Source: CAWBRY01 sp963791295
GTDB taxonomy: Bacteria; Bacteroidota; Bacteroidia; Chitinophagales; Chitinophagaceae
Assembly (NCBI GenBank): GCA_963791295.1
Contig: CAWBRY010000004.1
Span: forward strand, 496,001-560,000
Direction of reading: 5' to 3'
Length of the DNA stretch: 64,000 nt
Within the stretch, counting starts at the first letter, position 1. Each line of letters begins with the position of its first letter. The position numbers and the translations under genes are program-made. The notes beneath the pieces were generated by a model that was given only the letters and a program-made list of their open reading frames with translations, did not search any database and was not told the origin of the DNA. Shown in pieces: positions 8,646-16,807 of the stretch.

Positions 8646-9794
8646 ATGCTTTTTGATAAGATCTATCAGTATAATTTTCCTACAACAATCCGTTTTGGCG
8701 CAGGTTCGAGTAATGAGTTAGCCGATTATTTATTAAAAAATAATCTCTCAAAACCCCTCATTGTTACGGATACAGTTGTAGCCGGATTGGATTTCTTTAA
8801 GTATATCATCAAAGAGCTGAAGGCAAAAAATATTTCAGTAGAATTATTTTCAGACATCCACAAGAATCCTGTCAAGTCCGATGTATATAAAGGCACCGAT
8901 GTATTCGATCAGACGCGGAGAGATTCTATCGTCAGCATTGGTGGTGGCGCTGCATTGGATGTTGCCCGGGCAATTGTATTAAGGGTCCATCACCGTGAAG
9001 ACTTATTTAAGTATGACGACCTGGTGGGTGGCGATGTATATGTGACTAATGACGTCCCTCATTTTATTACGATACCAACAACGGCCGGGACAGGAAGCGA
9101 AGTGGGCAGAAGCGCCATCATTGCCGACGACGACACGCATCAGAAAAAAATCTTATTTTCTCCTAAACTACTTGCAAGAATTGTCTTTGCCGATCCATTG
9201 CTCACAATGGAGTTGCCAGCTAACATAACTGCCGCCACGGGTATGGACGCCCTAACACACAATATGGAGGCATATCTGGCAAAAATGCCACACCCTATCT
9301 GTGAGGGGATCGCTCTTGAGGGAATTGCCCTGATCGGAGAGTCTTTAATTAAAGCAGTCAATAAGCCCGACCTCGAGTCAAGATCGAAGATGATGATTGC
9401 CTCACTAATGGGAGCTATCGCTTTTCAAAAAGGTCTCGGCGTTGTGCATTCACTGGCGCATCCTTTGTCCTCCTTATTAGACACGCACCATGGCCTTGCA
9501 AATGCTATCAATATACCTTATGGAATGGAGTTTAATGTCCAGGGCTTTGAACCAAAATTCCGCAGGATTGCCCGGGCACTGAACCTGAAAGAAGAAACCG
9601 GAAAAGCTGTCGTAGATTACCTTGCCACATTGAACGATGGCATTAAAATCCCACGCCGGCTGAGGGACATAGGAGTAAAACAGGAGCATATTGAATCCCT
9701 GGCCGATCTTGCGATCGCTGATTTCGCCCATCCCAACAATCCAAAACCTGTCAGTAGAGACGACTTTAGAATGCTGTACACAAAAGCCCTTTAA
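8646..9794 (+). CDS. Iron-containing alcohol dehydrogenase
   Basis: Starting at the ATG 8646 (19 nt after the ligase) the protein has 382 residues, the normal length for group III Fe-dependent alcohol dehydrogenases. A TTG 33 nt earlier would overlap the ligase gene. Family motifs are the nucleotide-binding GGGAALDVARAI, the TIPTTAGTGSEV loop, and metal-ligand segments MDALTHNMEAYL, VHSLAHPLSSLLDTHHGLAN. It oxidises or reduces a primary alcohol with NAD(P). In this operon it would oxidise the hydroxyl of a gamma-glutamylated amino alcohol to the aldehyde, replacing the amine oxidase step of the putrescine Puu pathway. Confidence 0.85.
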   Translation: MLFDKIYQYNFPTTIRFGAGSSNELADYLLKNNLSKPLIVTDTVVAGLDFFKYIIKELKAKNISVELFSDIHKNPVKSDVYKGTDVFDQTRRDSIVSIGGGAALDVARAIVLRVHHREDLFKYDDLVGGDVYVTNDVPHFITIPTTAGTGSEVGRSAIIADDDTHQKKILFSPKLLARIVFADPLLTMELPANITAATGMDALTHNMEAYLAKMPHPICEGIALEGIALIGESLIKAVNKPDLESRSKMMIASLMGAIAFQKGLGVVHSLAHPLSSLLDTHHGLANAINIPYGMEFNVQGFEPKFRRIARALNLKEETGKAVVDYLATLNDGIKIPRRLRDIGVKQEHIESLADLAIADFAHPNNPKPVSRDDFRMLYTKAL

Positions 9795-9824
9795 TGAGCG
9801 AGCATTGAATCAAAACAACAAGCG

Positions 9825-11909
9825 ATGAAAAAGAGGATAGGTATTACTTATACAAAGACAAAATTTGAACATTATTGGAAATGGATCACTCCCGGGGAAT
9901 TGAAGGACGACCTGGAACTGGTTGAGTTGTCATTTGAAAAGAACAATACTGAAGATATAGCTACTTGCGATGGATTTATACTTACCGGCGGAATTGATAT
10001 TGATCCTTCATATTATAATGGATCTCCTGACTACGAAAATATCCCCGAATCATTTTCTCCGGAAAGAGATCAATTCGAAGAAAAGGTTTACCGTTACGCC
10101 CAATTACATCTCATTCCTATCCTCGCCATCTGCCGGGGAATACAGTTGGTTAATGTCCTGCAGGGAGGCAGCCTGATCCAGGACCTTGGATCTACCGGAA
10201 ATCAACGACATTACCTGCAGGCGAATACAGACAATCAACACCATCTAAAAGTATCAGCAGATAGTCTACTTTTTAACATTGCAGGCAAAGAATCCGGTCA
10301 GGTAAATAGTGCCCATCATCAATCCGTTGATCCCAATGCAATCGGCCATAATTTAAAAGTGAATGCCCTGGCCGATGACGGCAAAACCATTGAAGGATTG
10401 GAATTTGAAAATAAAACCACTACAGGATTCATGCTCTGCGTTCAATGGCATCCTGAGAGAATGAAGGACAAGGAAACAAATCCATTTTCAAAAAAAATAA
10501 AAGAGCAATTTCTATTAGAGGTGAGGCGGAATGGGATCAATAAATTGATCATACATAACCCCGCAACTGCAGAAATAATTTGCACGCTCAACGAGGACAA
10601 TAAATTTAGCCTTCAAAAAAAATTCGAGTTATTAAAGCAATCAGAACCTGCCTGGCATCAATTATCGGTCGCGGTGAGAGTAATGATCATTAAAAAATTT
10701 TCTGACCTGTTGGAAAAGAACATAGAGCACCTCGCCAGCCGCCTGACCGTCGAAATGGGGAAGCCCTTAAATCAATCACGCAACGAAATAAGGGGCGCCC
10801 GCACTCGCATAAAATGGCTAACGGACAATGCGGAAAAGTATTTATCCGACGAAATCATGACTACAGGAGATGGTTTGGAAGAAAAAATCTCCTATGAACC
10901 TCTGGGTACCATTTGCAATATCTCTGCATGGAACTATCCCTACCTGGTAGGCGTAAACGTTTTTGTTCCGGCACTATTAGCTGGAAACGGAGTCATGTAC
11001 AAACCTTCGGAATATGCCTCGCTGAGCGGCCTGGAAATAGAGAAACTGCTAAAGCAGGCGGGTGTGCATGCAAATATTTTTCATACTGCTATTGGCGGTG
11101 GAGATGTGGGCGGTCAATTACTGCAATTGCCTTTTGATGGATTTTATTTTACCGGTTCATACAAAACCGGAAAACATGTTTACGAGCAGGTGTCTTCAAA
11201 AATGGTTCCCTGTCAATGCGAATTGGGAGGAAAGGATCCCTTGTACGTTGCAGACGATATCCATGATATTAAATCTGTAGCAGCCGCCACGGCAGATGGC
11301 GCCTTTTATAACAACGGCCAAAGTTGCTGCGCTGTAGAAAGGATATATGTACATGAGAAAGTGTATGATCGCTATATCGATGAATTTTTGAAAGAAGTGA
11401 AGTCCTGGAAAATTGGTTCGCCTATTGAAGAAGGAAATTATGTCGGTCCACTGACCAGGGAACAACAGTTGTCGACCTTGGAAGAACAGGTTAATGATGC
11501 GGTGAAAAAGGGCGCCAGCGTTTTAACCGGCGGAAAGAGAGTGGATGGCAAGGGATACTTTTTCGAACCTACAGTGCTAACCAACGTAAATCATCAAATG
11601 CTCGTGATGACCGAAGAATCTTTCGGGCCATTGATAGGGATCATGAGAGTAAAAGACGATGAAGATGCCATTCATTTCATGCAGGACACTGTTTATGGCC
11701 TCACGGCTGCAGTATATAGCGCCAATAGAAACCGGGCGGAAAATATTTTAAAGCGGATAAATGCGGGAACCGGTTATTGGAACTGCTGCGATCGCGTCAG
11801 TGCAGCACTTCCCTGGAGTGGCAGGAATCATTCCGGGTTTGGAGTAACACTTTCACATGCCGGTTTGAGAGCATTTACCAGGCCGAAAGCGTATCATTTG
11901 AAAGGGTGA
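9825..11909 (+). CDS. Fusion: gamma-glutamyl hydrolase (class I glutamine amidotransferase) – aldehyde dehydrogenase
   Basis: The 694-residue protein joins two enzymes. Residues 1–235 form a peptidase C26/PuuD-type class I amidotransferase with the nucleophile Cys103 (AICRGIQ) and the His209/Glu211 pair (VQWHPE). Residues about 245–694 form a complete NAD(P)-aldehyde dehydrogenase with SAWNYP at 367–372, the conserved Glu466 (CELGGKDP) and catalytic Cys501 (NNGQSCC). No frameshift joins the halves, and both catalytic sets are intact. This would oxidise a gamma-glutamyl aldehyde to the acid and then hydrolyse the gamma-glutamyl bond, the last two steps of gamma-glutamylated amine degradation (PuuC plus PuuD functions). 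It is the last gene of the operon, 30 nt after the alcohol dehydrogenase. Confidence 0.9.
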   Translation: MKKRIGITYTKTKFEHYWKWITPGELKDDLELVELSFEKNNTEDIATCDGFILTGGIDIDPSYYNGSPDYENIPESFSPERDQFEEKVYRYAQLHLIPILAICRGIQLVNVLQGGSLIQDLGSTGNQRHYLQANTDNQHHLKVSADSLLFNIAGKESGQVNSAHHQSVDPNAIGHNLKVNALADDGKTIEGLEFENKTTTGFMLCVQWHPERMKDKETNPFSKKIKEQFLLEVRRNGINKLIIHNPATAEIICTLNEDNKFSLQKKFELLKQSEPAWHQLSVAVRVMIIKKFSDLLEKNIEHLASRLTVEMGKPLNQSRNEIRGARTRIKWLTDNAEKYLSDEIMTTGDGLEEKISYEPLGTICNISAWNYPYLVGVNVFVPALLAGNGVMYKPSEYASLSGLEIEKLLKQAGVHANIFHTAIGGGDVGGQLLQLPFDGFYFTGSYKTGKHVYEQVSSKMVPCQCELGGKDPLYVADDIHDIKSVAAATADGAFYNNGQSCCAVERIYVHEKVYDRYIDEFLKEVKSWKIGSPIEEGNYVGPLTREQQLSTLEEQVNDAVKKGASVLTGGKRVDGKGYFFEPTVLTNVNHQMLVMTEESFGPLIGIMRVKDDEDAIHFMQDTVYGLTAAVYSANRNRAENILKRINAGTGYWNCCDRVSAALPWSGRNHSGFGVTLSHAGLRAFTRPKAYHLKG

Positions 11910-11934
11910 GTGGTGAGTGGTGAGTTGTTAGTGG
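11906..11934. repeat. Short-period GTGAGTG repeat at a gene end
   Basis: About three tandem, slightly decayed copies of GTGAGTG(GT) run from the last codons of the fusion gene into the intergenic space. The TGA stop codon lies within the first unit. Similar short-period repeats lie at other gene ends in this window. Confidence 0.5.
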
Positions 11935-11950
11935 TGCGAATCATTAATCC

Positions 11951-13030
11951 TTAACTTTTCGACATCAACTTATTGGCATTATCCTCCACTCCTTCTTGCT
12001 TGGGTTGTTCAGCCTTCGGAACCTCGCGCGGCACGAACTCGCTCATATAAATATCAAATAATACGATAACGTAGTTGACGAGCAGTGGACCGAAGATCAA
12101 ACCAATAAATCCAAATAGCCCCAGTCCCACGATGACACCTAAAATAGTGATGACTGCATTTACATTGCCGATCTTTTTGAGCAGAGTGATCCTGGCGAGG
12201 TAATCCACATTTCCGGTAACCACGAGGCTATATAACAGAAGCCCGGTAGCCTGCAAAGGCTGGTCGCCAATATACATCGATATCACCAGCGGTACCCATA
12301 TCACCATTGTACCTACGACGGGAAAGAAGGCGAAGACCGCGGTCGCAAAACCCCAGAGTGCAAATCCTTGAACGCCGAATATTATATACCCGATTGTCGC
12401 AAATACTCCCTGGATAATTGAAATCAAAGGAATACCGAGTGCATTTGCTTTGATCATGTTCTTGGTTTCTCCAGCCAGCAGGTTCACGTTTTCAGGTTTC
12501 AGCGGCAACACGCGGGATAAGAATTTCTCCATATCCCTCCCATTATACAGCATATTGTAAAGAATGAATAGCATGAGCGCCAGGTTGGTAATGAGAGTTG
12601 CTGTGCCGTTGATGAGATTGGGCAGAAATGCAACCACCTTATCCAACGCTCCCGTCAGGGATTTTTCCGATACAATAACAAAACCCATTTTTTGCTGCAA
12701 AGCAATGGTTCCTTCTTTGAAAGCTTTCAGGTTTTCTGCGGGGTTACTCATGAATTCGTTCACCGTTGGGCCAACCAGCACAATAGCAAAGAAGATGGGA
12801 AGTCCGAGCAAAAGCAGGTAATATATAATGAACAAACCCGCTGCCCAGCCCTTCTGCCATTTACGCTGATAAACTAGCTGAAAATAATTCGCCCGACTTA
12901 ATATATAAAGGGTGACAGCGCCAAGTATTCCCGGAAGAAAAAGAACAAGCTCTTTAATGATCAGGTAGATAAGCAAGATCATTATAGCAAGAAAGAGGAC
13001 CTGTTTAATCCTGGAATTAAAATCTTGCAT
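11951..13030 (-). CDS. AI-2E family transporter (PerM/TqsA-type permease)
   Basis: The 359-residue membrane protein has the family arrangement of two N-terminal hydrophobic stretches (about 11–45), a third at ~66–90, a soluble helical section, and a C-terminal set of four to five segments with IFGVQGFALWGFATAVFAFFP and GLGLFGFIGLIFGPLLVNY. AI-2E permeases export small molecules or ions; the autoinducer-2 name comes from E. coli TqsA and does not prove that substrate. A charged C-terminal tail follows. The gene lies 48 nt after a holin-like/YtxH gene group on the same strand and could be co-transcribed with it. Confidence 0.85.
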   Translation of the reverse strand: MQDFNSRIKQVLFLAIMILLIYLIIKELVLFLPGILGAVTLYILSRANYFQLVYQRKWQKGWAAGLFIIYYLLLLGLPIFFAIVLVGPTVNEFMSNPAENLKAFKEGTIALQQKMGFVIVSEKSLTGALDKVVAFLPNLINGTATLITNLALMLFILYNMLYNGRDMEKFLSRVLPLKPENVNLLAGETKNMIKANALGIPLISIIQGVFATIGYIIFGVQGFALWGFATAVFAFFPVVGTMVIWVPLVISMYIGDQPLQATGLLLYSLVVTGNVDYLARITLLKKIGNVNAVITILGVIVGLGLFGFIGLIFGPLLVNYVIVLFDIYMSEFVPREVPKAEQPKQEGVEDNANKLMSKS

Positions 13031-13078
13031 TAGGTTCTAAAATAAATTGAAAAAGAAAGGTAGTCATAAGGGCATTGG

Positions 13079-13450
13079 CTAGTCCTTATTATTTTCCCTG
13101 AGTTCGGAAATTTTTTCGCGGATAACGGGCGCTTTTTTTCTTACAAAGTTGGTAACGGCGAATTGAAGGACAGTACCCGCCAATTTCTTCAGCATGTTGG
13201 CAGAGCGGCCTACATACAATTTCCTGGTCACGTAACCCGTCCCCAATCCGATGGCGGTATTGATCGCTGAATTCTTGAGTTCATCGGACGAGGCAATATG
13301 TTTAAAGGCTGATTTCAGTATGTTTTTTGGCGTGAGACTTTGGAGGACCTGTTCATAATTTTCCCGGAGTTCCTGCTCCTGAAGACTATTTTTTCTTTCC
13401 AGTTGATGGATCGCATCCTGAAGTTCTATATACGTTGTAATCTTAGTCAT
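13079..13450 (-). CDS. Conserved hypothetical in a YtxH/holin-like stress operon
   Basis: The 123-residue product starts with a coiled-coil-like stretch (about residues 8–36, IELQDAIHQLERKNSLQEQEL), then a mildly hydrophobic Gly-rich section around residues 62–80 and a Lys/Arg-rich tail. I do not know a named function, but such a gene regularly follows holin-superfamily III and YtxH genes in Bacteroidota. The upstream holin-like gene ends 6 nt before its start. Confidence 0.75.
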   Translation of the reverse strand: MTKITTYIELQDAIHQLERKNSLQEQELRENYEQVLQSLTPKNILKSAFKHIASSDELKNSAINTAIGLGTGYVTRKLYVGRSANMLKKLAGTVLQFAVTNFVRKKAPVIREKISELRENNKD

Positions 13451-13456
13451 ATATCA

Positions 13457-13798
13457 TTAATTCAGGACACTGTTAACAATGCGATCACTGACCGGACCTT
13501 TAATGAATTGTTTGCGGAAGATATAAAACAATAAACCGGCTAATCCATAAATTCCTGCCATGACAAGAAATCCCAAGTACATTTCCCCCAACCATTGGCC
13601 TATCAATAGCGAAAGGCCAATACTCAACAGGAAAATGGCGAGGCTAACCAGGATAAGAATTACAACAGAAGATACGACGGAGGAAATCACTTCAGACCCC
13701 TTTCCAATAGCTTTCAATTTCCACAGTTTCAATTTCGTTTCCACTAGCTCAGTCGTCTTGGAAATTATTTCTCTTACCTGTGCAGCGGTGGATTCCAT
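13457..13798 (-). CDS. Phage holin superfamily III (Holin-X/DUF1469)-like membrane protein
   Basis: The 113-residue protein has an N-terminal amphipathic helix (about residues 1–30) and two strong transmembrane segments (about 38–64 and 72–96) separated by a short GQWLGEMYLG loop. This layout matches the Holin-X/DUF1469 family. Despite the name there is no phage context; the family is common in stress-type operons and is thought to act on the envelope. It lies between the YtxH gene and the 123-residue hypothetical gene, all on the same strand. Confidence 0.8.
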   Translation of the reverse strand: MESTAAQVREIISKTTELVETKLKLWKLKAIGKGSEVISSVVSSVVILILVSLAIFLLSIGLSLLIGQWLGEMYLGFLVMAGIYGLAGLLFYIFRKQFIKGPVSDRIVNSVLN

Positions 13799-13848
13799 AT
13801 TAGAAGAATTTATGAACGCCGGTTTATTTTAAAGAAAAGTTTGATTGC

Positions 13849-14124
13849 TTAGGATACTGCATTTTTAACGTCGTGTTTCAGAGCGTTTGCCTTGGTCCTT
13901 ACTTTTTCTTCTACATCTTCTGCTTCTCCGCGGAGAGATGAATATGTGTTTTTCACGCCGTCAATAAAATCGTTGAAAGCATTTTTTACACCGTCTGTAA
14001 CATCACCCGTTTTCTTAGAAATTTTTCTTCTGGTTTCAGATCCCTTATCCGGAGCAAATAAAATTCCGGCAATGGCGCCTACGGCAGCTCCTGCCAGAAA
14101 ACCTAAAAGTGCTTTGTTAGCCAT
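13849..14124 (-). CDS. YtxH domain-containing protein
   Basis: The 91-residue protein has a Gly/Ala-rich N-terminal membrane segment (LLGFLAGAAVGAIAGILFAP, residues 5–24) directly followed by DKGSETRRKISKK, the YtxH signature, and then a charged helical tail. YtxH proteins are small general-stress membrane proteins. As the most upstream gene of the minus-strand group it probably leads a transcript reaching 11951. A TGG-N8-TT promoter-like element is centred about 55 nt upstream (14172–14187). Confidence 0.85.
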   Translation of the reverse strand: MANKALLGFLAGAAVGAIAGILFAPDKGSETRRKISKKTGDVTDGVKNAFNDFIDGVKNTYSSLRGEAEDVEEKVRTKANALKHDVKNAVS

Positions 14125-14171
14125 AACATTGATTTTTAGTAATTGAAAATTTAGTTGAGCGAATTAATCTA

Positions 14172-14187
14172 TCAAATTATCATGCCA
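14172..14187 (-). promoter_or_regulatory. Sigma-54-like −24/−12 element before YtxH gene
   Basis: On the minus strand the site reads TGGCATGATAATTTG, with the TGG and TT boxes 8 nt apart as in sigma-54 promoters, but the −12 GC is replaced by TG. The predicted start site leaves a leader of about 38 nt. It is supported mainly by recurrence of the same element upstream of other stress genes here. Confidence 0.35.
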
Positions 14188-14419
14188 GAATTGGCTTCGA
14201 CACAAACGCAGCCTCGCTCATAAGCCACGCGGTATAAAGGATATATCGCGCTTGCACTGAGAAAAAATGTTCCGCTCTTTGAGTAAAAATCTCCCCAGCC
14301 GTGGAGGATTATGATCTTTATTACCCCATTTATTCCCAACAAAATGTGATGCATGGACGGCATGACCAAGGTGGGTGAAAGTATCATGTGACGGAATGCA
14401 AATGAGTAGAAACCCCTAA

Positions 14420-14450
14420 AAAAACAAAGGGATACCTTAACGTATCCCTT
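14420..14450 (-). terminator. Rho-independent terminator with no annotated gene upstream
   Basis: A perfect 9-bp stem (14427–14435 with 14442–14450, 6-nt loop) is followed on the minus strand by TTTGTTTTTTT. The orientation implies a minus-strand transcript from the 14451–14640 region, yet no convincing gene lies there. The rest of 14125–14644 shows only the YtxH promoter region and the upstream region of the CHASE3 kinase. Confidence 0.75.
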
Positions 14451-14481
14451 GCCGAAACCAAGTCCAATGTACCCGAATAAA

Positions 14482-14538
14482 TTATGTTGAAGTTTTTAAT
14501 TCGCTTTCTGCCTTACTACTTTTCAAATAATATGCCAT
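14482..14538 (-). other. Possible 18-codon ORF/small RNA region ahead of the orphan terminator
   Basis: A short minus-strand ORF (MAYYLKSSKAESELKTST) starts at 14538 and stops 32 nt before the orphan terminator. Upstream, minus-strand TTGGCAC is followed by TAAAATTAG, which gives weak promoter resemblance. Either a small protein or a non-coding RNA could explain the terminator; the ORF itself may be chance. Confidence 0.2.
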
Positions 14539-14644
14539 ATTAATTTGGCCTAATTTTACATTGATATGTGCCAAAAACTGTGGAAAATCGAATCCAACTG
14601 TGAAACTTTTGACACAGCCAGCCGTGATTAATCTAATAGCATAA

Positions 14645-16060
14645 ATGAAAACCATTATCGATAAGATAAGAATTGACAACCGGATCAGGGTCGGCTATGG
14701 TACCGCATTTTTACTATTGTTATTTTCCTATCTGATCACCCTGTTTGCCAACCGCCAACTATTAAAGCAGGCCGAGCGGGTAGATCATACCAATAAGGTC
14801 ATCTCGCACCTGGAAGGCGTTCTTTCTGATATAAAAGACGCGGAGACAGGCTATCGCGGGTATTTGTTAGTCGGCGACATCAACTTCCTCGGTCCGTATT
14901 ATAAGAGTCTTAAATCTTCGGACTCTACATTTTCATTGTTACGATCAGAAACAACCGAGCCACTTCAAAAAGAGAGATTAACCCGGCTCAGAAATCTCAT
15001 TGATCAAAAACTTGAAGGCCTCCGGGCTGGCATTTCTATGTTCAATGCTTCGGATCGCACATTTACGGATTCGATAAGGCAATTACAATACGAGGGCAAG
15101 ACCACCATGGATGAGTTGCGTATGACTGTATCATTGATGCAACAAACCGAAAAACTATTGCTGGAGCAAAGAACTGCCAACATGAAATCAAGCTTTTCGG
15201 CATTGAATGCAATCATCATCGCTTCCCTGACCATAGCTTTTCTGTTGTTGATTTTTGGTTTCATTACTTATTCGAGAGAAAATAAAGCCAGGCGCGAAGC
15301 AGATCAAAAAGTGAAGGCTTACCAGGATCAACTGCAAAAAAGAGTGGAGGAATTAGCTGTTGCCAATAAAGAACTGGTGCAGATGCGAAGCCAGGAAAAG
15401 TTTGCATCCACCGGGCGTATCGCAAGAACGATTGCGCATGAAGTCAGAAATCCGCTGACCAATATCAACCTGGCTATGGACCAGTTGAGGACTGACCTGC
15501 CGGTCGAGGATGAAAATGCTACCTATTTGTTTGAGATGATCACGAGAAATACCAGCCGGATCAATCAACTGATCTCCGATTTACTCGCCTCTACTAAATT
15601 CGCTGAACTTAAGCAGGAAAAGACCTCCATTTATACTTTGCTCGATGAGACTCTTGAACTAGCGAAAGATCGGATTGAACTCAATAATATCACCGTTGAA
15701 AAGCGGTATGAGAAAAACCTTTGTCTGGTTTATGCTGATAGTTCGAAATTAAAAATTGCTTTCTTAAATATTATAGTGAATGCCATCGAAGCCATGGAAC
15801 CTGGTAAAGGAGTGTTGTTTATCATAGCAAAAACCGAAACAAATAAATGCATGGTCGAAGTCACCGATAATGGACACGGGATGGATTCCGAGTCACAAGC
15901 CAAATTATTCGAGCCTTATTTTACCAGTAAACCTTCCGGCAATGGACTGGGATTGACCAATAGCCAAAATATTATCCTCAATCATAAGGGCACGATCACC
16001 GTACAAAGTGAAGAAGGGAAGGGATCGTCGTTTGTTGTAACTCTCGATCGAATAAACTGA
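14645..16060 (+). CDS. CHASE3-domain sensor histidine kinase
   Basis: The 471-residue protein has a first transmembrane helix (about 20–35), an extracytoplasmic helical CHASE3 sensor (about 40–180, with the typical DIKDAETGYRGYLL segment), and a second membrane helix (about 188–212). A coiled coil (215–250) leads to a HisKA domain with phospho-acceptor His265 (IAHEVRNPLTN), and a HATPase domain carries DNGHGMDSE and GNGLGL motifs. The HisKA/HATPase type and the downstream NtrC-family activator at 16808 suggest an AtoS/ZraS-like pair with sigma-54 output. The stimulus is unknown. Confidence 0.9.
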   Translation: MKTIIDKIRIDNRIRVGYGTAFLLLLFSYLITLFANRQLLKQAERVDHTNKVISHLEGVLSDIKDAETGYRGYLLVGDINFLGPYYKSLKSSDSTFSLLRSETTEPLQKERLTRLRNLIDQKLEGLRAGISMFNASDRTFTDSIRQLQYEGKTTMDELRMTVSLMQQTEKLLLEQRTANMKSSFSALNAIIIASLTIAFLLLIFGFITYSRENKARREADQKVKAYQDQLQKRVEELAVANKELVQMRSQEKFASTGRIARTIAHEVRNPLTNINLAMDQLRTDLPVEDENATYLFEMITRNTSRINQLISDLLASTKFAELKQEKTSIYTLLDETLELAKDRIELNNITVEKRYEKNLCLVYADSSKLKIAFLNIIVNAIEAMEPGKGVLFIIAKTETNKCMVEVTDNGHGMDSESQAKLFEPYFTSKPSGNGLGLTNSQNIILNHKGTITVQSEEGKGSSFVVTLDRIN

Positions 16061-16135
16061 GCCTTTTCAGAGGGTGGAAGTCTACATTTTGGGTAAATAA
16101 ATTCCCAATCTGGGTAAAATCTGAAAATGCTGGAA

Positions 16136-16513
16136 TTAGATTGCTACTAGTTTATCAATGGCTTCATTGATCTGGCTCCTGGTAAATGGCTTTGAGAGGA
16201 AGTAATCAACACCTTCATCCAACGCCTTTTTTCTATCCTGGGGAGTATCATGAGCCGTGATCATTATGACCTTAGCCTGGGGAAGTTTTTCCTTTACATA
16301 TTCCATGAAATCAACACCATATCCATCGGGAAGGTGATTATCAAGGAACAGAATATTGGGAGCGTCGTCTTTCATCGCCTGCTTAGCTGCAGATATAGTA
16401 TTTACAAATTGGGAAGAGAATTTTCTCTGCTTCAGAATCCCGTTTAATAAATAACAAATATCCTGTTCGTCATCTATAATGAGGGCATCCACAATATCAG
16501 GGTTTGTTGACAT
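16136..16513 (-). CDS. Stand-alone response regulator receiver protein
   Basis: From the ATG at 16513 the protein has 125 residues and consists only of a receiver domain. The acidic pocket is DDE at 14–16, the phosphorylation site is Asp58 (LFLDNHLPDG), the conserved Thr is in MITAHD, and Lys is in FLSKPF. A longer in-frame reading exists (to 16624) but adds no domain, and the sigma-54-type promoter at 16551–16566 lies inside it, which favours the short start. There is no output domain, so it probably relays phosphate or acts by protein contact. It closely resembles the receiver at 41938. Confidence 0.85.
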   Translation of the reverse strand: MSTNPDIVDALIIDDEQDICYLLNGILKQRKFSSQFVNTISAAKQAMKDDAPNILFLDNHLPDGYGVDFMEYVKEKLPQAKVIMITAHDTPQDRKKALDEGVDYFLSKPFTRSQINEAIDKLVAI

Positions 16514-16550
16514 TATTGGGTTTTTTATAGGAATTAAGCTATTGACATCT

Positions 16551-16566
16551 AGCAAATTACTTGCCA
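16551..16566 (-). promoter_or_regulatory. Canonical sigma-54 (−24/−12) promoter of the stand-alone receiver
   Basis: On the minus strand the site reads TGGCAAGTAATTTGCT: TGGCA and TTGCT boxes with the correct 8-nt spacing between TGG and TTGC. The expected transcription start would leave a leader of about 27 nt before the ATG at 16513. An NtrC-family activator gene begins about 240 nt away on the other strand. Confidence 0.7.
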
Positions 16567-16807
16567 CCTGATGATTACCTTGTAAACTCCGGGCTACCCC
16601 CCATTTTGGGCATCCTCTTTGCATTTATTTCCACATTCGTGGGATTTCTGGAGACATTGGGGAATTTGCAATACCTATCTAAAACCTTTGAACGAAACCA
16701 ACGGTTCTACCCGTCAGTTACTGTATCTTATTAAGAATGAGCATTTTATAGCGTCACCAGATTTAGGATAGAGATTTTAAACTAATTTCAAATAAAAAAC
16801 GCCGAAT

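Noticed and set aside
13457..14124. Possible prophage remnant because of a holin-like gene
   Set aside because: No other phage gene is near; the holin superfamily III plus YtxH pair is a usual stress-type operon in this phylum.
14172..14387. A 71-codon minus-strand ORF between the YtxH gene and the orphan terminator
   Set aside because: Its composition is unlike a protein of this genome, and it overlaps the YtxH promoter region.
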